NCBI GenBank assembly: GCA_045617525.1
Contig: JAZLIT010000262.1
Coordinates: 1-11,049, forward strand
Source of the DNA: JAZLIT01 sp045617525
Lineage (GTDB): Bacteria; Bacillota; Bacilli; Bacillales_A; Planococcaceae
Direction of reading: 5' to 3'
DNA length: 11,049 nucleotides
The notes beneath the pieces are model-generated. The model was not told the origin of the DNA and ran no database searches. It saw only the letters and a list, made by a program, of their open reading frames with translations. Made by a program: the position numbers and the translations under genes. Positions within the stretch are counted from its first letter, which is position 1. The number at the start of each line of letters is the position of its first letter. Shown here one piece after another: positions 1 to 5,642 of the stretch.

Positions 1-166
1 CCGCAACAGGTAAGTTATCAAGGTTATCATACGGACCCCAAGTTGATGACAGTAAAACTGCACTGTATACAATCGGAATCAGCATGACGCCAATTAATGC
101 GATCAATGCTCCTTTTTTGTTTTTGAGCGATTTAAGCTCCGACCCAAAAAGTTTGAATGAACTCAT
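1..166 (-). CDS. yhgE: YhgE/Pip-family membrane protein, N-terminal part (runs off window)
   Basis: Only the first 55 codons are inside the window; the gene continues to the left. The protein begins MSSFKLFGSELKSLK and then has a hydrophobic segment (about residues 20-42, ALIALIGVMLIPIVYSAVL) followed by WGPYDNLDNLPVA. A short basic N-terminus, one membrane span and a W-x-PYD-x-(L/D)-LPVA motif are typical of YhgE/Pip proteins, the family of the lactococcal phage infection protein. Family members usually have this N-terminal anchor, a large extracellular domain and a cluster of C-terminal spans, and many resemble ABC-2 type permeases. The ATG start is supported by an AAGGGGGT ribosome site five bases upstream (171-179). 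The physiological role is not known with certainty for most members. The family call is fairly secure from the start motif, but the rest of the protein cannot be checked here. Confidence 0.75.
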   Translation of the reverse strand, partial: MSSFKLFGSELKSLKNKKGALIALIGVMLIPIVYSAVLLSSTWGPYDNLDNLPVA

Positions 167-385
167 ATAAGACCCCCTTGCATCCCCTTATTCGGACCAA
201 TTATTAATTGTTCCTTACATTCAATATATTCTAATTTTTCATAATTTTCCATACATATTTTAATAGAAATTCTCGCTCATACTTAATTTTTGTCATTAAT
301 GGTTTACGAAGAATGAATTAAAATGATATTCAAATAATTCTATTTTGAGTAGAACATGAGTTTCTAATATAGAAATACTATATCT

Positions 386-399
386 AGAAAGCGCTTTCA
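386..399 (-). promoter_or_regulatory. Catabolite-responsive element (cre), CcpA operator candidate
   Basis: The minus strand reads TGAAAGCGCTTTCT, which fits the Gram-positive cre consensus TGWAARCGYTWNCW at every position and is nearly palindromic. It lies between the terminator of the nucleotidase gene and the YhgE-type gene, about 220 bases upstream of the latter's start. If functional it would place that gene under carbon catabolite control by CcpA. I do not see a convincing sigma-A promoter next to it, so the target is inference. Confidence 0.55.
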
Positions 400-439
400 A
401 TGTATTGAGATAGTAATATTTCCCAGAAAAATATTTCCT

Positions 440-487
440 TTTTTTCAAAAAATAAAATAACTACCCATCAATTGATGAGTAGTTATT
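440..487 (-). terminator. Rho-independent terminator of the nucleotidase gene
   Basis: AATAACTACCCATCAA at 456-471 pairs with TTGATGAGTAGTTATT at 472-487, a 16-bp stem with one mismatch. On the minus strand it is followed by TTTATTTTTTG and further Ts. It starts seven bases past the stop codon of the nucleotidase gene, the expected place for its terminator. Confidence 0.8.
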
Positions 488-494
488 AGTAGAA

Positions 495-2687
495 TTAGTT
501 ATTTAAATCAATAATACGTCCTTCAATACCTGTGTTTTCTTCTGTAATTTCACCTAAATCAAGTAGGTAGTCGCGGAAGTTTTCCCAATCCAATGTTCCA
601 AAGTCGCGTGCTAGGCCAGCATCGTATGCTTTACGTAAAGTTGTATAGCCGTCACCACCCATAATTGTAAATGCATTAGATGCAATTGTATACGTAGCAG
701 CTGGGTCAATTTCAATATACTTTCCTTCACCATCTAAGTATTCAATCTTTACAACACGGGCTTTACTTTCTTTACTTGAGTCATACGTTACTTTTGCTCC
801 AGAAACTTGAAGGAAACCACCATTTTCCGAAGGTGCATTTGCAAATGCAATTTCAAAACTATCAATTAGCTCTTGACCTGTAACTTCGACAGTCGCAAGT
901 GTATTCCCAAACGGCAATACTTTAATTAAATCGCCGACTGTGATGTCGCCTTCTGGCAATAGATTACGAATACCACCGCTGTTTTGAACAGCCATTATGA
1001 TTTCTTTATCCGGTGTTGCTTTTCGAGCTTGCGAAAGCATTCCATCAGTAATTAAATTTCCAAGCGCAGTTTCACTATTACGAACACTACCACTAGTATA
1101 TCCTGTGTCTGATATACGGTAGTTTGGAAGTTCATAAGCTGAATGCACCCCAATTTTTGTCATAGACAGTTCTTCGACGCCTGCTTTATATGGTGCGATG
1201 ATTGCTAATGCATCCGTATTTGCTGCATAGCCAGATAATGTAATTAATTCAGAATCAAAATTTTTGATTACACCCTTTGCATCAAATTCTAGTGAGACTG
1301 TCCCTAAGAAATCAGCATATTGATAGGCTTGTACAATGATAGTAATGTCCTTGTCTTTGCCTTCTAAATCAGTTGCAACTGTATAAGGTTTAGCTAGTTG
1401 TGTATGTGTATGACCACCAACGATTAAATCAATACCTGGTACAGCTTTTGCAAGATATTGATCATTATCGATCAATACACTATCATCATAGCCAATATGT
1501 GTTAATGCAATAATTTTATTAACACCCTTGGCTTCTAAGGCTGTGACTGATTCTTTTGCTTTCTCGATATAATTTTCAAACGCAACACTTCCCACGAATG
1601 CAATATCTTTCGTTTCTTCAGTTGTTAACCCTAAAATACCAATCTTTTCACCGTTAACTTCTTTAATTATCGCATTATAAATATGGCCTGAATCCGGGCT
1701 ACTCGTAATAGAACGGCTGTATAAACCATTAAATAATGTGTCCTTGCTAAAATCAATATTACTTGCTAAGAAAGGATAATTTGAACCTTTGATAAATTTT
1801 GTTAAAGCTAAATGGCCTTCTTCGCTTGAGCCAAGATCAAATTCATGATTACCAAAAACCATCGCATCAAAGTCTAATGAATTTAAAATTTTCATATCTA
1901 CTTCGCCTTGAGAGTCATTAAAATATAATGAACCACTAAATACATCGCCAGCGTTTAAGAGTAATGAATCACGCTTTGCGATCTTTTGTTCATTGACAGC
2001 TGTTACTAGTTTAGGATATTTATCAACATTTGCATGGAGGTCGTTTACATGGAGTACGGATAATGTGAATGGCTGATTTTCAGCGAAGGTCATAGCACGA
2101 GATAATAAAGCAGCTAATTCGCCGCGAGTTACACTCTTTTCAGGTGTGAAAGTAGTTTCAGATGTTCCGATTGTAATACCGGCATTATTAAGTGCATCAA
2201 TTGCGCGTGTGTTAGTTGTAACATCCTCAAATTGAGTAGAATTAGTACCTGAAATTTGAATGGCACGTGAGATAAATAATGCCGCTTGCTCGCGTGTTAC
2301 AGTTGCATCTGGATTAAACGTTTCAACAGTTGTTCCCTGCCCAATATTTAATGCGGATAAAATTGAAATTGGTTCGTAAAACATATGTGATGAAGGTACA
2401 TCATTAAATGAATTATAATTTTTAGAGTCTGCAGTTAAAGTTAATGCATTAACAAGCATTTTTGCTAATTGACCTCTTGTTACTTCAGAGGTAGGGTTAA
2501 AATTACCCGTGCTATCACCTTCGATTATTTTTGCTGCAAATAGATGCTCGATTTCTTCGAAAAACGGATGTGAAGTCGGTACATCTTTAAAACTTGTTTC
2601 CTCAGCTGATACACCAATTGAAAAAGCTGATGCAATTACGGCAGTTGTTGCGGCTGTAGCAGAAATCTTTAAAAACTTATTCTTCAT
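495..2687 (-). CDS. SLH-anchored secreted 5'-nucleotidase / UDP-sugar hydrolase family protein
   Basis: A 730-residue exported enzyme held on the cell wall. Residues 1-28 form a signal peptide with a cleavable VSA-EE end. Three SLH domains follow (about 33-80, 93-140 and 152-200), each with a TR-x-(Q/E)-x-A signature; such domains bind secondary wall polymers. The metallophosphatase domain starts near 208: NDLHAN (Asp216, His218), NAGDVF (Asp248), FGNHEFD (Asn280, His281), THIGYD (His397) and GGHTHTQ (His426, His428) supply the metal ligands. The C-terminal 5'-nucleotidase domain runs from about 510 to 690, with R-NSETALGNLITDGM, QNSGGIR and IMGGDGY. The expected activity is release of phosphate from extracellular nucleotides for scavenging; exact substrate choice cannot be read. 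GGAGGT at 2695-2700 fixes the start. It is a single-gene unit with its own terminator. Placing the SLH block ahead of the enzyme is common in Bacillaceae. The family call is secure. Confidence 0.93.
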   Translation of the reverse strand: MKNKFLKISATAATTAVIASAFSIGVSAEETSFKDVPTSHPFFEEIEHLFAAKIIEGDSTGNFNPTSEVTRGQLAKMLVNALTLTADSKNYNSFNDVPSSHMFYEPISILSALNIGQGTTVETFNPDATVTREQAALFISRAIQISGTNSTQFEDVTTNTRAIDALNNAGITIGTSETTFTPEKSVTRGELAALLSRAMTFAENQPFTLSVLHVNDLHANVDKYPKLVTAVNEQKIAKRDSLLLNAGDVFSGSLYFNDSQGEVDMKILNSLDFDAMVFGNHEFDLGSSEEGHLALTKFIKGSNYPFLASNIDFSKDTLFNGLYSRSITSSPDSGHIYNAIIKEVNGEKIGILGLTTEETKDIAFVGSVAFENYIEKAKESVTALEAKGVNKIIALTHIGYDDSVLIDNDQYLAKAVPGIDLIVGGHTHTQLAKPYTVATDLEGKDKDITIIVQAYQYADFLGTVSLEFDAKGVIKNFDSELITLSGYAANTDALAIIAPYKAGVEELSMTKIGVHSAYELPNYRISDTGYTSGSVRNSETALGNLITDGMLSQARKATPDKEIIMAVQNSGGIRNLLPEGDITVGDLIKVLPFGNTLATVEVTGQELIDSFEIAFANAPSENGGFLQVSGAKVTYDSSKESKARVVKIEYLDGEGKYIEIDPAATYTIASNAFTIMGGDGYTTLRKAYDAGLARDFGTLDWENFRDYLLDLGEITEENTGIEGRIIDLNN

Positions 2688-2725
2688 TTTCTATACCTCC
2701 AAAAGTTTTTTAGTATTACTTCTTT

Positions 2726-2746
2726 AGTATACAATATAGTTGTATA
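2726..2746 (-). promoter_or_regulatory. Probable -10 box and overlapping palindromic operator of the nucleotidase gene
   Basis: On the minus strand a TATACT hexamer (2731-2726) lies about 40 bases upstream of the nucleotidase start. It overlaps a perfect inverted repeat, TATACAA (2728-2734), five bases, TTGTATA (2740-2746). The -35 region is poor (CCACTT at 17 bases spacing). A palindrome overlapping a -10 box suggests repressor control, but AT-rich palindromes also occur by chance and no regulator can be named. Confidence 0.4.
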
Positions 2747-2878
2747 AAAGTGGATAAAATATAATAATTTACAAATATTTTACTAGATTCAGAGATACGT
2801 TTATCTTCTTGGTTATCGTTGGTCCTTTACTTCAATAATACTTTTTCAACTGCATAAGCTGTTTTAGTTAATGTAGGG

Positions 2879-2910
2879 AAGAATCCTTTTCAAAAAGGAT
2901 TCTTTTATTT
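2879..2910 (+). terminator. Rho-independent terminator without an obvious upstream gene
   Basis: AAGAATCCTTTT (2879-2890) and AAAAGGATTCTT (2893-2904) form a perfect 12-bp stem around a very short loop, followed by TTATTT on the plus strand. No intact plus-strand gene precedes it: 2747-2878 has no ORF with a start signal. It may be the leftover of a lost gene, and it now insulates the downstream repressor module. Confidence 0.65.
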
Positions 2911-2928
2911 ATGACGACATGTAAAGAG

Positions 2929-2987
2929 TATTTGACATTTAGCCAAACAGTGATAAAATAATAAATGTCAAATAATTTTTACATTTA
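2929..2987 (+). promoter_or_regulatory. Promoter of the first membrane/Xre module, framed by inverted-repeat operators
   Basis: TTGACA (2932-2937) and an extended -10 TGATAAAAT (2951-2959) are separated by 16 bases, giving a strong sigma-A promoter. A perfect 13-bp inverted repeat surrounds the -10 box: TATTTGACATTTA at 2929-2941 covers the -35, and TAAATGTCAAATA at 2962-2974 covers the likely start point. A third, weaker copy of the half-site, with the core ACATTTA, lies at 2975-2987, just ahead of the ribosome site. The arrangement suits autorepression by the small Xre protein encoded second in this operon; that link is inference. Confidence 0.7.
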
Positions 2988-3004
2988 TGAGGAGGAAATA
3001 AGTT

Positions 3005-3310
3005 ATGGACTGGATTGTTTTAACTGTTCTTTTTATTATCTTAGGGATTAGTGCTATTTTGATTATCAGTACTCTTGTATCTTTACCACAATTGGGTGAC
3101 GAAAGAAAAAACCTCGTCAAAATGAAAGCCCAGTCCTTCACCTTTGCAATAGTAATCGGATACGTGTTAATTGAACTTTTTAAAAAAATATATATAAATA
3201 TTTGGAAAAATGGTTCGTATGAAGGTATAAATCCAGTTATCTTTCTCATAACAACTTCCATTATATATTTAAGTTCATTACTGTTTTTTAGGAAGAAATA
3301 TGGTGGTTAA
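3005..3310 (+). CDS. Small three-span membrane protein paired with an Xre regulator
   Basis: A 101-residue protein of unknown function. It has three likely membrane spans (about 4-26, 44-60 and 76-95) joined by short charged loops. The first loop carries GDERKNLVKMKAQSF. The same pattern, DER-x4-L-x-K-(I/A)-x-SF, occurs in the membrane protein at 5049-5348, so the two belong to one family. The start is fixed by AGGAGG at 2990-2995, nine bases upstream of the ATG. Its stop codon directly abuts the ATG of the Xre gene, so the two are co-transcribed and probably translationally coupled. Small membrane proteins next to 60-70 aa Xre repressors recur in Firmicutes genomes, but no biochemical role is established that I can name. 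It could sense the membrane or sequester the repressor; this is speculation. Confidence 0.75.
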   Translation: MDWIVLTVLFIILGISAILIISTLVSLPQLGDERKNLVKMKAQSFTFAIVIGYVLIELFKKIYINIWKNGSYEGINPVIFLITTSIIYLSSLLFFRKKYGG

Positions 3311-3502
3311 ATGAAAAATCATATTAAAGAATTAAGAAAATCAGCTAAATTATCCCAAGAGGAACTAGCAAAGTTTTGTAAGGTATCTAGACAAACGATA
3401 AATGCAATTGAAAATGATAAATATGATCCTACTTTACAATTAGCTTTTAATATTGCTTCTGTATTGGACACCACAGTAGACGAGTTGTTTGTCGATAAAT
3501 AG
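3311..3502 (+). CDS. Xre-family (HTH_3) small transcriptional regulator
   Basis: A 63-residue protein that is almost entirely one helix-turn-helix domain of the Cro/CI type. It reads MKNHIKELRKSAKLSQEELA, then SRQTINAIEN at residues 26-35 (recognition helix region), then KYDPTLQLAFNIASVL. This pattern is typical of the short Xre repressors of Bacillus, such as the YgzD type. With no effector domain, regulation by partner binding or by its own dose is likely. It follows the membrane protein gene with no gap, and a GGTGG ribosome site at 3302-3306 lies inside that gene's end. The likely target is its own promoter, where a 13-bp inverted repeat is present. The family is secure; the role is inferred. 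Confidence 0.88.
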   Translation: MKNHIKELRKSAKLSQEELAKFCKVSRQTINAIENDKYDPTLQLAFNIASVLDTTVDELFVDK

Positions 3503-3506
3503 AAAA

Positions 3507-3548
3507 GTATAAAAAGAATCCGTAAATTGCACGGGACTCTTTTTATAC
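3507..3548. terminator. Bidirectional terminator shared by the Xre gene and the opposing small ORF
   Basis: GTATAAAAAGA (3507-3517) pairs with TCTTTTTATAC (3538-3548), and a few more bases pair inside. The T-rich arm serves as the U-tract in both directions. It lies directly behind the Xre gene on the plus strand and behind the minus-strand peptide ORF that ends at 3615, so it can end both convergent units. Confidence 0.7.
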
Positions 3549-3614
3549 AAGCTGCCTAATATAATAATCATGCCTCTTTTAGGGTCCAAACACTTTACAT
3601 GCTTGTTTTACTCC

Positions 3615-3932
3615 TTAATTATCATCCCATTTCTTACAGGCAGCCTCAATACCATTATTAACAGCATTACCTATAAAAGCATCTGCTACTGATACTGCTA
3701 CAAAAAGTAGTAAAACAGTTCTAACCCATTTCCAAAATGCGGGTTCTTCCACCACAAAAGGAGTCACTTCAGATTCCTTAGTCAGTTGATCATTAGATAT
3801 AACTTCACTAACCTCTAGCTATGATGTACCTAAGCCCGCTGTTGATGCCGATAGAGTAAACGATGTGAAAAGCATTGCCAGAATCATAGTAGAAAGAAAT
3901 ATTTCAGAAAATATAGATTTACCTTGTTTCAT
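3615..3932 (-). pseudogene. Small secreted or membrane peptide gene with an in-frame TAG
   Basis: The reading frame from the ATG at 3932 has a GGGGGAT ribosome site eight bases upstream. It encodes a signal-peptide-like start (MKQGKSIFSEIFLSTM, then a hydrophobic core and an SAS-TAG cleavage-like site). Codon 38 is TAG (3819-3821). The same frame then continues without a break for 67 more codons to TAA at 3615. That second part has an acidic stretch, a hydrophobic segment (WVRTVLLLFVAVSVADAF) and a Cys-containing tail ending CKKWDDN. Conservation of the frame on both sides of the TAG suggests a formerly 105-residue protein with a recent nonsense change, rather than two genes. I do not recognise the family; a small exported peptide or bacteriocin-like precursor is possible but unproven. 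The start lies directly after a group II intron fragment, so the gene's original promoter may be lost. Confidence 0.5.
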
Positions 3933-3949
3933 TGTTTTAAATCCCCCAT

Positions 3950-4112
3950 CAAATCCCACCCACTCCTTTCGTTCAGCCCTTCCCATCACTGATACTATGG
4001 CTTCTGCTGACTTCTGATGATTCAGTTGTACATCGCTGTACAGGTTCCCTCTATAGGTTTTCATCAGATCTCCCGGGGTAAGTCTGTCCACTTTCCTCTC
4101 ATCTATCTGCCG
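3950..4112 (-). mobile_element. Group II intron fragment (segment just upstream of the RT gene)
   Basis: Read on the minus strand this contains CAGACTTACCCCGGGAGATC, then AGAAGTCAGCAGAAGCCATA and GGAAGGGCTGAACGAAAGG. From memory, these match the stretch that lies just before the reverse transcriptase ORF in common Firmicutes group II introns. An open frame crosses it (start at 4115), but it is not a real protein. The reverse transcriptase and domains V/VI are absent: the fragment runs straight into the small-peptide ORF. It has the same orientation as the intron 5' part at 5390-5544 and 10796-10897, and it is the piece that should follow them. The outer limits are estimates. Confidence 0.6.
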
Positions 4113-4117
4113 CATTT

Positions 4118-4575
4118 ATTGCCTTGCAGATGCAGATCTATTTTATGTATGCTGAGGAACGCAGACTTTTTTACGTAGCTATTACTCGAACGAAACAAGT
4201 AACGTATTTAATTGCCCCCGAAAAAGATACGTCTATGTTTGTTGAGGAACTCATTAAAGAACAGCAAATCCCGTTCGAATCCGTTACAGACGAAGAAACG
4301 ATACGAAACGAATCCAAAATGTGATGTATGCCAAACAGGTGTCTTAACAGTACAGACAAATAGCATAGATAATAGGGCATTCTTAGGCTGTTCAAATTAT
4401 CCAAGCTGTAATACAACATACAAAGAATTAGATATTTTAAAAAATCCTATTTAAATGCACAAGTTGTGGTAGCTATATGTTAAAAAGGAAAGGTCCGGGA
4501 GGGTATTTTTATGGCTGTAGCAATTTCCCATTTTATCGTAATACTATGGATATTAAATCGTTTGTTAAAAGTTAA
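4118..4575 (+). pseudogene. C-terminal remnant of a UvrD-like helicase with topoisomerase-type zinc fingers
   Basis: Three consecutive frames spell the tail of a superfamily 1 helicase. Frame one has YAEERRLFYVAITRTKQ (4148-4198), the conserved motif VI region of UvrD/Rep helicases that contacts ATP. Near 4290-4310 the frame shifts to RYETNPKCDVC, opening a first zinc knuckle with CxxC and GCSNYPSC, all four Cys present. A second one-base shift near 4450 leads to CTSCG and GCSNFPFYRNTM, ending at TAA 4573-4575. In this second knuckle the expected fourth Cys is Tyr. Some UvrD-like helicases end in such zf-C4_Topoisom knuckles, which help bind DNA. The ATPase core and most of the protein are missing: the sequence begins abruptly beside the intron fragment at about 4115. 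It is clearly a dead fragment. Confidence 0.8.
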
Positions 4576-4626
4576 TTTTAGACAGTGGTTAAAGGCTTGC
4601 CTACTTATCGAGACATCAGTAGTAAC

Positions 4627-4680
4627 AGGCATGACATGATAGGAATTCAGCGTTAGCTGAGTTCCTATCATGTCATGCCT
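4627..4680 (+). terminator. Very long terminator hairpin of the helicase remnant
   Basis: The arm at 4627-4651 pairs with 4656-4680 around a GTTA loop, giving a 25-bp stem whose only irregularity is one U-G pair. It is followed by TTCTTTGATTTG. It stands about 50 bases behind the helicase remnant's stop codon and ahead of the second Xre promoter, so it is best read as the old helicase terminator, preserved intact. Confidence 0.75.
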
Positions 4681-4741
4681 TTCTTTGATTTGATTAATTG
4701 AATTTTATTATTTTATAACAAAAAAAGTTAAAAATAATTTG

Positions 4742-4794
4742 ATCCAATGTAATGTTTTCTTTACTTTTTGTAAAAAATATATTACAATTTGGAT
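4742..4794 (+). promoter_or_regulatory. Promoter of the second Xre/membrane module with flanking inverted repeats
   Basis: A -35-like TTTACT (4760-4765) and a -10 TACAAT (4783-4788) are separated by 17 bases. ATCCAATGTAAT (4742-4753) is mirrored by ATTACA-AT-TTGGAT (4781-4794) with two extra bases, so the promoter sits between the arms of an inverted repeat. A tighter palindrome, TTGTAA-N8-TTACAA (4768-4787), covers the spacer and the -10. This layout suits autorepression by the Xre protein that follows. Confidence 0.6.
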
Positions 4795-4845
4795 TATGTT
4801 GGAATTCTGAATAATTATAAAATTTATTTGGAAAAGAGGGGTACT

Positions 4846-5049
4846 GTGCTAGATAATAAAATTCATATTGGAAGGGTTGAAAAAAAAATGACCCAACAGC
4901 AACTAGCTGATGCAGTGGGTGTTAGTAGGCAAACAATAGTAGCGTTAGAAAAAAATAAGTACAATCCATCTTTAATATTAGCCTTTAAAATTTCTGATGC
5001 TTTGGGTAAAGAAATCACAAGTATATTTGAATACAAGGAGGAACTATAA
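4846..5049 (+). CDS. Xre-family (HTH_3) small transcriptional regulator, second copy
   Basis: A 67-residue helix-turn-helix protein from a GTG start. The frame is open further upstream to a TTG at 4789, but that codon overlaps the -10 box and would precede the transcription start. The GTG at 4846 has an AGAGGGG ribosome site just ahead and aligns with the start of the sister protein at 3311. The sequence reads KIHIGRVEKKMTQQQLADA, then VSRQTIVALEK and KYNPSLILAFKISDALG, a Cro/CI-type DNA-binding fold with no effector domain. It resembles the 3311-3502 protein across its length but is not a recent duplicate: the DNA has diverged. Its TAA overlaps the next gene's ATG by one base, so the two are coupled. 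It is probably an autorepressor and may act with the membrane partner; both are inference. Confidence 0.85.
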   Translation: MLDNKIHIGRVEKKMTQQQLADAVGVSRQTIVALEKNKYNPSLILAFKISDALGKEITSIFEYKEEL

Positions 5050-5348
5050 TGCTTACATTCATTACAAGTTTAATTTTTGGTTTAATAATACTAGTAATAC
5101 TTTCTGAACTATATAAAATGTCTTTCGAGCGTAGCAAAGAATCAAAAGACGAAAGAGGACAGTTGCTTATTTTAAAAATTAAATCGTTTTCTTACGGGCT
5201 TTTAACAATAGGAATATTAGGTGGCGTTGTATTAGTTGCTATCCTTGATTTAATGAATAAAGAGTTGTTCATCTACTATGTTATGATTGTATTCTTCATT
5301 CAAAGTATAGCCTCTTCTATTTATTTATCTGTTGCGAGAAAACTTTAA
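5049..5348 (+). CDS. Small three-span membrane protein paired with an Xre regulator, second copy
   Basis: A 99-residue protein with three predicted membrane spans (about 3-20, 47-66 and 73-92). The loop between spans one and two carries KDERGQLLILKIKSF, matching the DERKNLVKMKAQSF loop of the protein at 3005-3310. The positions of the spans also match, so both belong to one family of unknown function. It starts at the ATG overlapping the Xre stop codon, with a strong AAGGAGG site at 5035-5041 inside the end of the Xre gene. The gene order (regulator then membrane protein) is the reverse of the first module. It may anchor or control the repressor at the membrane, or be an immunity-type protein; the sequence alone does not decide. 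Confidence 0.75.
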   Translation: MLTFITSLIFGLIILVILSELYKMSFERSKESKDERGQLLILKIKSFSYGLLTIGILGGVVLVAILDLMNKELFIYYVMIVFFIQSIASSIYLSVARKL

Positions 5349-5396
5349 TAAATCGCGCATATTTAATTCTTTCTAAAAACTTTACCATTACGTTTT

Positions 5397-5418
5397 AAAA
5401 CAGAGTGCATTCTGTTTT
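5397..5418 (+). terminator. Possible weak terminator behind the second module
   Basis: AAAACAGA (5397-5404) and TCTGTTTT (5411-5418) form an 8-bp stem with a 6-base loop. There is no further U-run behind it, only the Us inside the arm. It lies about 50 bases past the membrane protein gene. It could equally be a stem of the group II intron fragment that begins here. Confidence 0.3.
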
Positions 5419-5539
5419 CTAGATCTTCCATACATCTTTCCGAGGATATTTTGGACTTCAGTTTGTTTTGCAACCTTATCCAGATGAGCCAACCTCATGC
5501 GATTCGTATTCCTCAGACCAAGATTTTGCCTCAAACTTC

Positions 5540-5544
5540 CTTCA
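5540..5544. repeat. Target-site duplication, left copy (CTTCA)
   Basis: CTTCA stands directly before the first base of the left inverted repeat, and the same five bases stand directly after the right one. Five-base duplications are the rule for Tn3-family transposition. Confidence 0.92.
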
Positions 5545-5583
5545 GGGGTCCCGTCAGAAAAATGCGGATTTACAACGTTAAGG
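5545..5583 (+). repeat. Left terminal inverted repeat of the Tn3-family element (39 bp)
   Basis: It begins GGGGTCCCGTCAGAAAAATG and ends ACAACGTTAAGG. All 39 bases are identical to the reverse complement of 10752-10790. The length and the ...TTAAG inner end are standard for Tn3-family termini, where TnpA binds. Confidence 0.96.
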
Positions 5584-5595
5584 AAAAACGCACAC

Positions 5596-5642
5596 AAAAC
5601 AAGAGCATGCCCAACGTTAACTGTTGGGCTGCTCTTGTTTTA
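5596..5642 (-). terminator. Terminator overlapping the end of the resolvase gene
   Basis: The arm AAAACAAGAGCATGCCCAAC and the arm GTTGGGCTGCTCTTGTTTT pair with a single bulged base. On the minus strand the stem ends in TTTT followed by GTGTGCGTTTTT. The resolvase stop codon (5617-5619) falls in the loop, so the hairpin terminates resolvase transcripts. Confidence 0.7.

Larger units (their letters stand above)
167..494. other. Gene-free stretch between two minus-strand genes
   Basis: This AT-rich stretch carries the ribosome site of the YhgE-type gene at its left end, the cre candidate near its middle and the nucleotidase terminator at its right end. I see no ORF with a start signal and no RNA gene. 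The promoter of the YhgE-type gene must lie here, but no -35/-10 pair stands out from the AT background. Confidence 0.6.
5390..5544 (-). mobile_element. Group II intron 5' part, segment after the transposon insertion point
   Basis: On the minus strand this reads TGAAGGAAGTTTGAGGCAAA, then GGTCTGAGGAATACGAATC and GCAAAACAAACTGAAGTCC. From memory this matches domain I of Firmicutes group II introns. It joins without loss to the segment at 10796-10897 once the transposon and one copy of CTTCA are removed. Its far limit near 5390 is an estimate. The short ORFs crossing it on both strands are not genes. Confidence 0.65.

Noticed and set aside
3819..4115. A 98-codon minus-strand ORF read as one protein
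   Set aside because: Its first ~60 codons are group II intron RNA sequence, not protein-coding. Only the part from the ATG at 3932, which has its own ribosome site, looks like a gene start.
4627..4680. The 25-bp perfect hairpin as an insertion-sequence end or CRISPR-like repeat
   Set aside because: It occurs once, has a 4-base loop and a T-rich tail, and lies behind a gene remnant, so a terminator explains it fully.
4789..4845. Upstream extension of the second Xre gene to a TTG start
   Set aside because: The TTG overlaps the probable -10 box and has no ribosome site. The GTG at 4846 does, and matches the start of the sister protein.
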